From: Cinclus cinclus
Taxonomy: Eukaryota > Chordata > Aves > Passeriformes > Cinclidae
Direction of reading: 5' to 3'
Assembly (NCBI RefSeq): GCF_963662255.1
Contig: NC_085049.1
Location: 49,298,837 to 49,362,836 of the forward strand
DNA length: 64,000 nucleotides
The notes beneath the pieces were generated by a model. The model saw nothing but the letters and a program-made list of their open reading frames with translations, made no database searches and had not been told where the DNA came from. This document shows, piece after piece, positions 50,858-64,000 of the stretch. The translations under genes were made by a program, and so were the position numbers. Each line of letters starts with the position of its first letter. The stretch's first letter is position 1.

Positions 50858-53800
50858 GCACCGTGGAGCCAGACCTGATCAACACAGAATGCAGTTGACA
50901 CTCACTCCTGTGATCTGGGGCACTAGCAAATGGTTTGGAAACATGGGTCCAACGAGGCTTTTTAAGCCTGCTGCCTTGCCAGACGAAAGCTTGCCCCACT
51001 CAGAACAACTGTTCATAGATGCTTATGAAAGCTTATTAGCAGAGACACCTTCAGTGCAGAACCTGAACAGGCTTCCTCAGGAGAGGACACTTTGAAGCAT
51101 GTCTCTCCAAACCTGAGTTAAAACAGATTTCTCTTTTTTTGGTCATAGTATACCCTCACCACATCAAGCACCAGGCTAACTCTGCTGCTTTGGTACACAA
51201 TGCAGGAAAACTCAGCACAAACTGAGTATTTTAAAGAAGCAGTTCTCTAGACTGCATCTGCAACCAGTTTTCCTCATGGCATTAAAAAGTAAATCAGACT
51301 CCGATACAGAGGTCAAGAATGATATATGCTGACTTTTCATCACTATATTAGAAGCACTGGTATACTAAAAATGTTATACTTTTCCTCAGTATATTACAAA
51401 AGCAGCTTCTTTATCTTCAAACTGTTGTGTGTACTCCTGCACCAAGATGATCTCAAGCCTCATTCTGGCAGATTTGTTTGTATGCTCTGATTCATGCAAC
51501 ACCATCTTCACCACTGCCACCAAACACGTAAGACAGCAGATCTGCAGCATTTCACTCGGCAAGACTTCACAACTCTCCGGGTCACAGCTCTGGTCATGGC
51601 TGTTGTGTGGCAGAACTTGCACTGCTGCCTCAAGAGGTCAGGCCTGCTATCCCCTAAGTCTTTTTTACAAGTTCTAAAGAAGAGCTTATAGACAGGACAA
51701 GGATACAGCTGTGTTTTCCCCATCCTCTAAAGTGCCTTTGATCCTCACAAATCAAGTTATCTCTGTGTGTAAAGGCAAACCTGTAAGCTACTAAACTCTG
51801 AATTTTCTAGTTCTTGCTAACCTTAAGAGCAATTTTATCCAAGCAAGCAAGCAAGAGTAATAATAACTTGCTTACTCCATACTTCAACTAGATGAGCAAC
51901 TGTCACCCACAGCATACATGCCAAAATCAGCATGGCAAAGTGTCCCCTGCACTTCTGCCAGAGAACAAGGAATTCAGACATTCATACAAAATGCTGCAGC
52001 AGTTCACCTCTAGCTCCTCATCCCTGCGTGCCAAATTTTGGAGGCTCAGAAATGAGTTCCAAAAAGAAAAGGCACAAAAGAAACTTGCCACTGATGTATT
52101 TTTTCACTGTCTTTAGCTACACACAATACTACCTCTAAGAGGTTAGGAGAATATACCTTGGGTAAAAGTTCTTGTAGTCAAATGCTGATAAAAACAGACA
52201 TTTTAGGAAAGCATTTAAAGTGAGCTTTTATGATCTTCTTTCCCTGCTACACTTGATTTCAGGCAGCTACACAAAAACCATATCCCAGTTGATAGCAATT
52301 AGACCCTCATCTGAATATTTTGCTTTAGAATCTATGACATTCAGATGATGACAATGTTTCAAAGTACTTACAAATACCATCCCTATCCCATAATTTGCCT
52401 GTGTTTCAAGTTGAGTTTAAGCAATAACCTGTTCCCTGCAGGAGGTAGTGTTATAAAACCAGAAAACCCTAACTCCTTTGAGCTAATATACGCTAATCAT
52501 AATCACTCGGGGCATGATTCTACACGAGTTCACTGTTGACAAACAGGGAGGTCCCAGTCTCTCTCCTCATTCTCAACTGCACACTCCCAAAAGCATTTGT
52601 CAGACTCTCCATTAGCCAATTCACTAACCAGTAAGGCAGAAACAACCTTTTCTTCCTCCCCACCCACTGAAACAAACAATAAAGAGGAGGGAAAGAAAAC
52701 AGCATGGTGGGAGGAAGAGCCACCCTTTCAAGGCTGCAAAGTAGAGTACTGCCTCAGTTGCACCTGGAGCTGCAGCCACTTCAGAGTTTTAGTCTAGGAA
52801 GGATTCCAGAGAGAAGGTCAAAAGCCTAAATTTCCAATTATGCAGTAACTCATTTGTGTTGACTTCTAACTTCTGAGAGGCCACTGACATATTTCAATTG
52901 TATCAGGACAGAAAACACACTGACCGACCTCTTTACCTTGGTCCACAGACCAAGGACTGTGTCAGCTTGAAAGAAATAACAAAAGTCCAGAAGTCTGTTG
53001 TTTACCTGACCTTAGCAGTATGCATGTTATCACAAAACCAGTCACAAATGTTCAAAAGTTTGCTTCTTGTACATCAGACTTGTAGTTAAAGATGGTTATT
53101 ACTAAAGAGACAAAAATGAAAACCTGGCTGAAAAGCACTTTGGCTTTGAGGTCAGTCATATGAATGCTCATTGGCTTTACTGACTGCATTTCCCCCACAA
53201 ACACCTACATAAGTGCTAAGCAAGTGGAAAAAAACCCAAAAAATCCACAAAAAATGAAATTGCTTTGACTTTATGGAGAAAGCACACACACTGCCTGAGC
53301 ATGGGAAAGTACAAGCACTGCAGAGTTTTGGTAGGTAACCATTCAGTGTCCCTGTAAGGGAAAGAGCAGTGGCAAGGACAGGGGTAGGGTTTGACAGGGA
53401 AGACCTCCAAGTTTTCACATTTAAGACAAATATACAAAGGCCCACGTGACTTTCAGTCACCTACTGCTCATGCTGTAAGCAGAAAGCTCCTGCAATGCAA
53501 ACTGTTTTGCAAACTGGTTCTCAACTTATTTTCACAAAAGCTTTACCCATCAGGCCAGGGGCTATACTCCAAATACCTCAGAGTACATGGTGAGAAACTG
53601 ACTCCATGTTGTACAGAAAAGAGAAACCCAGTCCCAGACATTCCAGAAGATGATCTTTGATGCCTTTAGCTTGCTTTTCCTCCTCTACAGTGCACACCTC
53701 TACAAAAAGACTTCTGGAAGGGAAAGCTGTTTTACCAGCCTAATTTTCACTATTAAATTAGGCAAAATGTGCTAGAGCTTTATGCATCTCTAAGGACTCT

Positions 53801-55994
53801 ACTTTGACATTAAATATTCATTTATGCACCTACATATAAGCAAGAAGGCTGAACAGCCAAATATTCCAGGCCTAGGAAATGCTTTAATTAACACTGCCTA
53901 AGCCAAAGCAATTGGCCCCACAAACCTATGACCTGTGTACATGATCTCTACTTCCCTGTGGTTAAAGGAACTTCTCGCGTTCAATCTGTAAGATGATCAG
54001 TACTTCCATAATGTGTGAATATTCAAAATCATGGATTTTTCTTTACAGTTCAGTGTACAGCCTGTACTACTTAAATCTTGTTCCAAACAGAACTCCATCT
54101 CTCAGGTGCTGTTACTTGCCACTTGACAGCCATTTACGTACATAAGCAGGATTCATAAAACCTCCACCCCAAAAGTTATTGCTTTACAGACTGTAAAACA
54201 AACAAAACAGAAAAGTCATCACAAGCCATATCCTCTGACTTAACCATATAATTTGAAATGCCATGGAACTAAGGTTTTAGGATATCCGCTACTTCATATG
54301 GCTAAAGGAAAGCTTCCTTTTATTACACTTAGAGTCACAAGTGCATACAGATTTCACTGCAGTCTCCTATCCCATACACCACCCTCTTCTTCTCCCCCCC
54401 ACTGATAAAACAAAAGTTCAGTGAGCAGTAGCATATTTAACAGATGTCCTGAAACATTCCAAGAGCAAATCCTCTCTGAGGCCCAATAATCTAGGTATGA
54501 TGACATAATGAAGTATTAAAAAGTTAATGCATGTTAAGTCCAAGTATAGATTTCATGTTAATTACTTCATATCTAATATACCAACAACCAAATTCCATTA
54601 TTTCATATTCCCAATATCAGTCTGTCTTTCTCTTCCACACTATTGCTATAACTAACTCTCAGTTTAATCTTGACAGCCAGCCCACATCTGACAGCTTGCT
54701 TCTGCCTCCACTCTTCTGACTCACTCCTACGTCCCTAAGCTATTTTTGCATCTTACAGCTTCCTCCTCTGTACTAGTGGAGGCAAAGAGGTCAGAGCACA
54801 GATAGTACCAGCCTAAGCCTAAACGTATTTTAAAAATCCACAGCACCCTGACATGTGTACAGCTTTTGTGTTCTGACTTATCATACTGAAAATTAACATA
54901 GGTATATCACTGTATGGTACTGTAGGTTTTTTTAGGACTTGATACATTCTCTTAGATATTAGCTTTTCCCTGAAGTACTCTTCTGGTAAATCTGAAAATA
55001 TTTGAAAAAAAGTTTTCTTCTGAAAAATCCTATCTCACTGCAAAATACTAGAATATTAAAACATTAAAAATCCAAGGAGATTTTGTTTCTTCCAATCTGA
55101 TTCAGTATTTAAAACATTTCATCCTCCTTTACAGCTTCATAGCTGAAAACAGTAAGAGAACAGACTCTGTAAAGCTCCAGAGTCTGAGTCAAAGGGAAGG
55201 ACTATCTCTCAGAAAAAGAACTCAATAGGCAGAACTCTTCAGCCTAGAACAAAATTATACTGATGACCATGTAACAAAGGACTAAAAATCATTATTAAGA
55301 GAAATCTGTTCACCATTTGTGCTAAAATAAGTTCAAGTTATTACATTAATCTAGTTGAAGCTGCAACCAAAAGAGATGAAAAAACAAAGTTGCTTTTCTG
55401 AGAACTGATTGGAATGATGGGTATCAGCAGAAGCAAATATGACTTAACACTGGTCTCAGTAGACTGGCCTCTCCTTTTCACACAAATTAGGCACTGGAGC
55501 TGCATAATTAACTGAAAGAATACTAAAGGCCTCAACTGTACAGAGGAAAAAGCCCTCATAACTACAATTTGAAGTATTACAATAGCATTTTTACTGATAC
55601 TTCTCTCATCACAGTAAGTGATGAAGTGCCTTTTTTTTCTTTTCTATAATAGAAAATATATTGTGTTTTTTTATTATGACTACAAGTAAAGATAATAACG
55701 TTCTTGGATTCGACAGGATTCTGTGTATCTGAATAGAGACATGACTAAGTTTAACAATCTAGCCTCTCATTCAGGAGGGTTTTTAAAAGTATAGGTATAA
55801 AAATTACCACAAAGAGAACTACAGTAAAGCTTCTGTGCATCCTACTGCTTGAGAGTAGGTACAGGGTAGATTACCTCACTGGTGCTGCTATACCCAGATG
55901 CTCTTTCCAGAGGAATCTGAACCCTCTGAAGCAATCCCCTAACATGCAAGCCTCAAAACGTTCTAATTTAAACTCTTAGCATATGATGTGGTTA

Positions 55995-56650
55995 CAGCAT
56001 TGGTAGATGGGGCAGAGCAACTGACATCGTCTACCTGGACTTATGCAAATCGTCTGACACTGCCCCACAAGACATCCTTTCCTATAAAGTGGAAAGACAT
56101 GGATTTGATGAATGGATCACTTCGTGGATAAAGAAATGACTGAATGGCTGCACGTAAGAGTTGTGGTCAATGTCTCATTGTCCACATGGACATCAGTGAC
56201 AAGTGGAGTCCCTCAGGAGCTGGTGAAGATACTGCTCAACATCTTGGTCAGCAACACTGACAGTGGGACCAAGTGCACCCTCAGCACATTCACTGACGAC
56301 ACCATGCTGTGTGAAGCGATGCCATCCAGGGAACCTGGACACACTTGAGAGATGGGCCAATGCAAACCTCATGAAGTTCAACAAAGCCAAATGCTAGGTC
56401 CTACACCTGAGACATGGCAGTACCAGGCACACCCATAGGGGTGGGCAAAAAAGTGATTTAGAGCAGCCCTGTGGAGAAGGACTTGGGGTAATAGTTTATG
56501 AAAACAAAACATTAGCCATCAGTGTTTGATCACAGCCCAAAAAGCCAACCCTGGGCTGCACCAAAAGCAGAGTGGCCAGTACGCCAAGGGAGGGGATTCT
56601 CCCCCTCTACTCTACTCTGGCTGTAACAGCTAGTGGAATTATGACCAGTT
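55995..56650 (+). mobile_element. CR1 LINE ORF2 fragment, degenerate
   Basis: About 650 bp related to the CR1 reverse-transcriptase and C-terminal ORF2 region. Visible pieces are ATCGTCTACCTGGACTTATG, GACATGGATTTGATGAATGG, AGTGGAGTCCCTCAGGAGCT (SGVPQE), a FTDDTML motif that corresponds to the FADD catalytic box with its Ala changed to Thr, then TGGGCTGCACCAAAAGCAGA and GATTCTCCCCCTCTACTCTA. Frames are broken and there is no 5' or 3' end. Confidence 0.9.
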
Positions 56651-57851
56651 TACAACAAGCTTGGGTAGAGGCACAACAGCTTGCATGATAGCAAAGGTGC
56701 ATTATGCAAAAAAAACCAGTATTATCAATATGCTACTACACTTCATTAAGTTAATTAAATCTTTATACTAAAGTCATTGCCATAAAAGAAATGTCTTCTA
56801 CTAGCTACACAGGCTCTTGCCACATTTTTGGTTTTAATAATTAGCTACTGTGCTACTGAAGTAGGCCAAGAAAGCGGGTATTACAGACAAAGCGAAAGAC
56901 AGCTGGACTAGTTTTTTTCCCCCTGTTGTTGGATGGCTGCCTTCATTTCACTGGAACACTACAATGCAAGTTGACCATATAAGGCACTGGGATTCCCATG
57001 GAAAATGCTTACACAAATCTATCCATGCAGTCTATTTAGTTTATGTATCACAGTTAAGATGAACATTTGCAGTACATTCTTAAGACACTTTAGAAATAAA
57101 TCTTACATATATAGCATTACTTTTGCCTAACTTAGCTCATCTAAGTTGCCTTCCAGAAAAATCTACAGCTTAATATTCAACTGAATGCACTTCTTTACAT
57201 AATATTAAGGCCAGATAAATTTCAAAACTGCAGGCAGCATTCATAAACACAACACCTTTGATTTTGGTGCAAAGTACCAGAAAAGCCTAATTCAGGGGTC
57301 TGACAGCAAATGAATCTCCCTGCCAGCCACTGGCTGAAGCCTGCGTTTATTAGAGGCAGCAGCTTGCTGCATGGAAAGATTATTTGTAGCCCAGATTCCA
57401 ACAAGAATAACTCTAACGAGCAAGTGCTTATAAGGAGATGGTAATACACAGTCTACAGAGAAAGGACGGGGGAACTGAAGAAGCAACATTCTTCGACAGA
57501 TGGGGGTGTAAAACAGAGAGGATTGCAGGGCTTCTACTCGAGAAGGGCAAGGGAGCTTTCAAGACAATGGAAGGAAACACTGGTCTAGAAGAAGGGGCAA
57601 GAAAGAAGTAGGTATCAACTTCAGGATTAGACAAATACAGGATTACAAAAATCTGCAGTTAGAGGTATGTGTCAGCATGGCAACAATATTTACTTAGCTC
57701 TAGGGTTTATGTTTCAGAAGGAATCAGGCACTTAAACATTGGGAAGCAACACTTCTAACACAGTATCGAAATTTCTAAAGAACTCTGCCATACTTTTTAT
57801 ATACTACCTTCCCTTAATATTTGCATCAATCTTTTTAGATAAAAATTTCAC

Positions 57852-57876
57852 AATTGACCTTTATGAAAGGTCAATT
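57852..57876. repeat. Perfect hairpin, 11-bp stem, 3-nt loop
   Basis: AATTGACCTTT, loop ATG, then AAAGGTCAATT, the exact reverse complement. Confidence 0.92.
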
Positions 57877-58184
57877 TTGCCAATACAATGCATAGTTCAG
57901 TCAATACTGGGTTTCCTCTTCAAACATATCCAAACCTCACAGTATTCTGTATACTAGACTACCAGATTTGTTGAATTAAGTAGGTCATTTTGCATCTATT
58001 TAGGTAGGACTAGAATATAATTCCTCAATCGACACACAGTCTATTGACTCCTAAGGACAAAAAAAATGTGTTTGTAGATTAACACAATCTGAATAGAACT
58101 ATTTCTTCCAGTAAATATTAGCTACTGCCAGACCTAGCTGCCTTTTTGCACCTCAGCAAATATACTCCATCTAACAAAGACACT

Positions 58185-58205
58185 AAAAAAAAAAAAAAAA
58201 AAAAA
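58185..58205 (+). repeat. A21 homopolymer
   Basis: Twenty-one A after GACACT, followed by CAAACCACAAAG. Confidence 0.92.
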
Positions 58206-58272
58206 CAAACCACAAAGTAGGAAAACTAAGCAATGTGTAGCCAAACAGGACCCAGAACCAGGGTTTATTATA

Positions 58273-58320
58273 GAGTACATATGTGACCAATGTATAAAAA
58301 GCTGAGTACATATGTGACCA
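58273..58320 (+). repeat. Direct repeat of 17 nt
   Basis: GAGTACATATGTGACCA occurs at 58273-58289 and again at 58304-58320, a local tandem duplication with a 31-nt period. Confidence 0.9.
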
Positions 58321-58369
58321 TATGTAAGAATATTTATGGTTTTTTTTACATCTTTTTGTAAAAATACAA

Positions 58370-58399
58370 AAAATTACCTTTTGTATAAAAGGTAATTTT
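58370..58399. repeat. Perfect hairpin, 13-bp stem, 4-nt loop
   Basis: AAAATTACCTTTT (58370-58382), loop GTAT, then AAAAGGTAATTTT (58387-58399), an exact reverse complement. Confidence 0.93.
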
Positions 58400-61300
58400 G
58401 TTTAAAAGACAAAACTTTGGTCTGATCTTAAATTTGACCCTGAGGTTAAACACATTTGAAACCTTATATGCCAGACTGTGAATCAGGAGCCATCTCTACT
58501 CAAGTTTGGAATTAATTTCATTGCATTTGAGGGCTAACATTGCCTCAAATTAAAAACATTCCTTAAGAAACAGTAGATTTATGTAATTTTATCTACAAAG
58601 GAGAGCTAAGACTAGTTCTCAAGATCATGTCATTGGGTGGACCTAAGTGGCAATTTAATGGACTGGTCAATTAGTTCTTACAGCAGTATTTTAGTAGTTA
58701 CTGCACTCCAACTGCAAGCTCATCTACCACACGACTTGTCAAGTGATCAAACTAAACTTCCCTACACAAGAGTGAATGGGAATGCACAGGAGCTGCCTAC
58801 TTGGGTTTGAGTAAGCATTTAGTCTGTAATAACAACAGCACCATAGTTCATAGTATCTATACCCCAATCTAAAGTAAATGCATTCTTAGTTCAGGAAATG
58901 TATCATTATACCAAACTACCTCAGATAACTTTAGAGTAGCTACAACTACATTTTTGCTCTGCAGGGTACCAACTTGCTAAAAAGCACATTTTACAAGGTC
59001 TTAGACTCAAGAAGCCACATACGTGGGCTCTGCTTAGAAGAAATCTTTAAGGGCGGAGATTGCCTCTGCAGGATGCCTCAGCTAGGATGCTGAGCTTTTG
59101 TTTGAAAGGATAATATTGATACACTTTTAGATTCAAAGTCACTCCCTATCAGTCCTGCATTAAATATAAAGCACTGAATAAAACTGAAGCAATAAATATA
59201 GCCTTAACACTCCTGGGTTTAGGAATGGCACACTAAATACTACTGCTCTGCTCAGGACTTACTCATTAGACTGAATTAGGTTAGGCAAAAGACGACACAA
59301 CTGGAACATGCTGCAGACATGAATATCACAAGCACTCCTCTGTAACATGCTAGTGAGCAAGAGGGAGAAGGAAATGAAACAGCAGGTGAGTTTTTGCCTT
59401 TCCAAGTTAGTCCGGGCTATAGTTTACTTTCTTCCCATGGAAATCACTAATGTCTGAGACAGAATAGGTTGCTAAATAACTCACATACTTTGCAATTAAA
59501 CATCTTAAGCTGCAATTCACAAGATGTGGGGTCCTACATTAACAGGAGTTGATGCTGGTACAGTCAACTCTGGGCCTTCTTATCCAGTCACTAGCAGTCA
59601 TTAGCTAAAAATCTTAGAATCAGTTCATATCTTCCCCTTTCTTCATTCTAGTCCTGCTGCCTAGGAATAGTGAGAAGAGATGGTAACTGATTATCAACAA
59701 AATTCAGGCCACTACTCTTTTATGATCATTTAGGAAAAGAATGGAAATTCAAGTCAGTGAAAATCAAAAGTTTCAATACACAATTTTGAAGTTTTAAGCC
59801 TAGTAAGATCACAAAGGTAAAGTATTCTTTGAAAACCTATCAACACATGTTAAGGGCAGTGTTCATCCTCATTTTAGTCACAAAATTGCATCTCAACTGC
59901 AGAGAACAGTTGTGAAAGAAGATATGTAGCAGAATCCAACACTCACTTTCTGAGCTCAAAGTGAAGAAGTTCAGATCCAGACTACTTGAACCCAAGCCAA
60001 GTCACTTTCTGGTCAAGAAACTTCCAGTAACTGCAGCTGTGTTTTGTATCTACATACAACATCATTTTATTGATATACTCATCAATAAAATATGCACTAA
60101 AATCAGTGTACACGCTGAGTTCCAGAGGAAAAAGGTTTAAGATGGTGATGAGAATCAATTCCCACAGCCCTAATGAAAAGCAACAGGACACCCACACATT
60201 TATGAATGGGTAAGGTTATTAACCAAGCTGAATAAAAACTAAGCTGAGCTTGTCCCACATGAAGAGGGCAAGCAAAAACAATGGTGACACAGAACACACA
60301 CCATCTTGCTGCTCTAGGGTTTGCATTTAACCACACTACTCCAAAAGCAGAACATATAATTATCTAACAGACCAGAAAAAGTACTTTGATAAGTACTGCT
60401 GTAAAACAGGTTTAGATATTATCATAGATAGTTCCTTTTACTAAGCAACTCATTTAGCTAAAACAGATGCAAACCCTATGCTTGGATATGAGTTGTTTGT
60501 TTTTATAGAGAATGGAAAACCTAGAAACGTGTTGAAGTTACAGCTAAAGTTCTGGAGATACACATGATATAATTTTAAACTTGAACACTGAAAAAGGATG
60601 CTCCAACTATACCGAGGGCTGTAGAATTTGGCTGCAAGTCTGCAAGCCTTATAGATAATTCTGCTGAAGTTGTGGTATTTACAGAAATTTAAGTGTTTCC
60701 AAGAGTAGAAACAAGATCCATTTCTTGAGTCTGTTGCTCACTACTGTCTACAGTAGAGCCCTATAAAAGCTTATAAAGAAATTAATTATTGTTTCTTACA
60801 CAAGCATTGAAAATTGAGGTTTTTAGATGAAGGTGTCAGGCATTGATCAATAATGTTCTTAGAACTGATCAACAATAGGTGGAGAAGTTATCAAGTGTAA
60901 TGTGAATTATGTTACCACAAATAAAAAAAGGGCTTACTGTGTTAATTTTCCCCATGCTTTCAATTGCTGTGTTCAGGCGTCTGTGGAGTCTAACAGTGAG
61001 ATTAGCAGACTGTTGGACTGAAATGTGGCCAGTGCCTACAAAGACACAAAGCCCTTACTCCAAAACCTTCCCATTCTTATTTGGGAAGCTAATGCTATCT
61101 AGGGAAGAAGTCTACGCATGCTTGTGCCTTAAGCCATCCACATAATGGAGAGAGCATTCATGCAGGAGCCAACATCAAAGACTGGATGTAGGAAGGTAAG
61201 AGTATAAAACTGACAATCAGCACCTTGGAAAAAAAAGTGATTCTGTGTTTAATTTTTACTTCCTCTTGAGAAACCTGATGACAAAGCCAGTTTTCTGTAA

Positions 61301-63590
61301 TTTGGAACTCGTTTGGATGTCATAAAACCATGAGTTCACTCCTGCCATGTTATTTATAAGCATATTTAGAGAGCACTGAGGCAACAAAAGTATCTACAAA
61401 ATAAATGTCTACCCACTTGCAATGTGCATTACAACACAAGTTCCAAGTATTGTTTTGGTAGGTACCTGCTACATGTCTAACTACAGGCCTAGCAAGACTA
61501 TAAGACTGCAAAATATGACTATGCAGTTTAGAAAGAACATTCTATTTACTAGTTTTACCTTGGGCAAAGGTATAGTTAGAACAGCTTGAATTAAACAAAA
61601 ACCTAATGAAATAAGCACCTTACTGTTGATTCAATTAATATCATTCTTTATATGCGACATCTATGAGCTAGCCTCATTCAATGATGAAGTAATTACTCCC
61701 TAATTACAGCAATCTTCCCTATTAATGCTTAATATTCAAAATGACCCTGTACTTCAGGTCTTAAACTGAAGATATGAGGTCTAAATGAAGGTTAAATGTG
61801 GAACTGCAATACATGATTTGTGTTGCTCATAAGGAAATGGCTTATTTCTTTCATTTGAGAATTGATCTACATCTCAGAACTCTAGCATGCAGACTAGAAC
61901 CAGAGAAGCTGAACAGCTCATGGTCCTTGGGTCACCAGCAACCTCCTCATGACTCTAAAGAAGCACACAGCTATTGGCAGAAGACAAGCAAACGGGCACC
62001 ACCCTTATTCTTCAGGTGTCATTTATAAGCATGCAGCATGAGTTTCCTCAGTTAAACTGCTCCTTAATCTCAGATGACTGTACTGTGCTGTCTTACGGTA
62101 GTAGTAGACCAATCCTAGCACACCAAAGTATGAAATCTATTTGGCAAAACAGGGAAAAATGACACATGAACACTATGACTGAAACACTCGTGGAACTGGA
62201 AAACAGTAAGTACAGAATGATCTTCAACCTCATTTATGAAGCACTTAAACTCAGCTTCTGTTTCAAGAATTACTGTTTGCCTTTTAGCTAATTTCTGTTC
62301 TAAACTTGGATTGAGTCACTCTTTCCATTACTGAAAGCAAGCTACTTATTTTTATTGGATGCTTTAAATCTAAGCATGTTCAGAACATCACAACTACAGA
62401 ACTGTAGTTAAAGCAAGATAAAATTTGCTGAAATTAACAATCAAAATGAACTTGAAACAAGAGTTACAGCCCAGCTACTCAAAACAAAATCTTCAGAAGA
62501 CTTTAATATCAATATACATAATTTAATCTATTTCTTCTTTGCCCTCAAGTAGCACATAACAGTTTTATCACCTCTTGGATGGATGTTAGAGACCCAACTT
62601 TTAGATCTTTTTACCACTAGGGATCTTAACTTACACCATCTCATATGCAAAAAGGTAACCAACTGTGTAGTTTTAATTTATTACTTTAGGAACTTGGCTT
62701 CATACAAATGAAAACTTTTAATTAGACTGTTGAAAGACCCTCTCTGCACATTAGAAATAAGGTCTTTGAACAACAAGATAGCATTTATTTTCTTTAATAG
62801 TTATTACATGAAATGTGCAAAGAAACTGTTACCAAAAAAAAATTTACATTTTGCAAGATCAGATGATTTCACATGATGGAGTGCCTACTTCCAAAAAAAA
62901 TGCCTAAATGTTTACAGGTTGGAGTAAAGTTACCCTAAAGAAGCTGAATAATTATGTCTACCCAACTACTCAATTCAATCAGGTAAGTTAAGAAACAAAC
63001 AAAACACCACAAAGTAAGCACCAAACAGTCCAGGAATCGTGGACAACTCCCCCCCCTCCCCCCCATACTACTATAGTGCCCTTCAGTTCACCAGTTACAA
63101 GTGAAGTTACCAGTTACAGATACAAGTGAAGATACAATCTATGTTTGACAAAATGGCATAATAAGTCAAACAAAAAATTTTCTTCAAAAAGAATTTAACA
63201 TTAAAATGCAAGCAAGCATATTTCATGTATTTGATGGTGTTCCTCCTCCCCAAACTTCGTACACATCTTCCACTATGATGCACTGTAGAGCAGGAACAAT
63301 GTCTTCAGAGGTCTACCCAAAGCCTAGCACAAATAAACGAAGCCACTGTTTCATTAGGAATTTCTGCTGTGTCTGTATGTCAGGGCCATCATGAGAGAAA
63401 AGCAATTGAATACAGCAGTCACCATGTAAGTTCCCGTATTACTGTCAAACTAAGAGCTCTAAACATGGATCAGGGATCACAGATCCGGGACCAGGATCTC
63501 CAGAAAGATCTATATCCTTATCTGCAGAGCAGTTCAGGTTTTCTGGAAGAGATTTTTGCTTCAGTAGCCAAAAAGCTACCTGAGTGTAGG

Positions 63591-63660
63591 AAAAAAAAAA
63601 AAGCAGTGTCTCTAAAAAGGAAAAAAAAAAAAAAAAAAGAAAAACAACTAAAAATAAAAC
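63591..63660 (+). repeat. A-rich low-complexity tract
   Basis: A12 (63591-63602), AAGCAGTGTCTCT, then A18 (63621-63638) and further A-rich sequence. It produces Lys-rich and Phe-rich false ORFs on the two strands. Confidence 0.9.
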
Positions 63661-64000
63661 AAGAAAACCAGAGAGACAAGCATTAGTTAGCACACAAGCA
63701 TAAGTCCTGATCTCCCCAAACAATACTCTTGAAGAACTATATTGGGCATCTGTGTTTCTGTATCCAATTCAAAGAGTCATTATTCAAGGCAGATAATCTA
63801 AATCATACTTTCATTAGAAAAAAAAGAGCCACACCCAAAAATACCTTCTGTTGAAACTTATTTCTCATCTAGCCAGTGCCCCCTGGCACCTCTCAGTCAC
63901 AGGCAATTAAAAAAAAAAATAAGTCAAAAGACAATGTAAAGCAAGATTGCTGCAAACTCTAAGAAAGTAATGTAAGATAACCCATCTATTAAATAAACAC

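Larger units (their letters stand above)
38036..64000 (-). other. PPP1R12A: Intron 1 (3' part, at least 25.9 kb)
   Basis: No exon 1, start codon, CpG-rich promoter or other gene was recognised up to the right edge, so the first exon lies further right. Contents seen are three CR1 fragments, poly-A/poly-T runs, short microsatellites, two perfect hairpins, an 18-bp palindrome and a 70-nt purine tract, all listed separately. The rest is AT-rich with only short chance ORFs. Confidence 0.85.

Noticed and set aside
56112..56348. 78-codon plus-strand ORF
   Set aside because: A surviving open stretch of CR1 ORF2, not a host gene.
63369..63723. Lys-rich and Phe-rich ORFs on opposite strands
   Set aside because: Produced by the poly-A tracts at 63591-63638.

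Overview
The window is nuclear DNA from a bird. The reasons are spliced exons with consensus GT/AG borders, long AT-rich introns, few interspersed repeats, and repeats that are almost all fragments of the CR1 LINE family. It holds one recognisable gene, PPP1R12A (MYPT1, the myosin-targeting subunit of myosin light-chain phosphatase), transcribed right to left on the minus strand. Some residues differ from the chicken protein as I remember it, so the species is probably another bird. That is weak inference.

Layout in transcription order: 64000-38036 is the 3' part of intron 1. Exon 1, its start codon and the promoter lie beyond the right edge. Exons 2-6 (38035-10923) encode most of the ankyrin-repeat domain. 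Exons 7-9 (10495-6459) encode a charged linker with an acidic stretch. Exon 10 (4411-4295) is an in-frame 39-codon cassette that I do not remember from the canonical protein. Exon 11 (3939-3724) carries the two serines that correspond to the NUAK1 sites Ser445 and Ser472 of human MYPT1. Exon 12 (2934-2840) ends in phase 2, and the rest of the gene (RhoA-kinase sites, leucine zipper) lies beyond the left edge. All borders were placed by hand and the reading phases agree across every junction. Exons 2-9 total 999 bp (333 codons), matching residues 80-412 if exon 1 supplies 79 residues as in mammals.

The protein joins the PP1 delta catalytic subunit to myosin. The ankyrin part shown here packs around the phosphatase, and the linker is the regulated, alternatively spliced part.

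Introns hold CR1 fragments (6.8-7.4, 34.4-35.6, 42.8-43.0, 46.2-46.6 and 56.0-56.6 kb), homopolymer and simple repeats, and several perfect hairpins. I found no second gene, RNA gene, CRISPR array or microbial feature. The best lead is exon 10, which repeats the WR.GLRKTG motif of exon 11 but has Ile where exon 11 has the phosphorylatable Ser.
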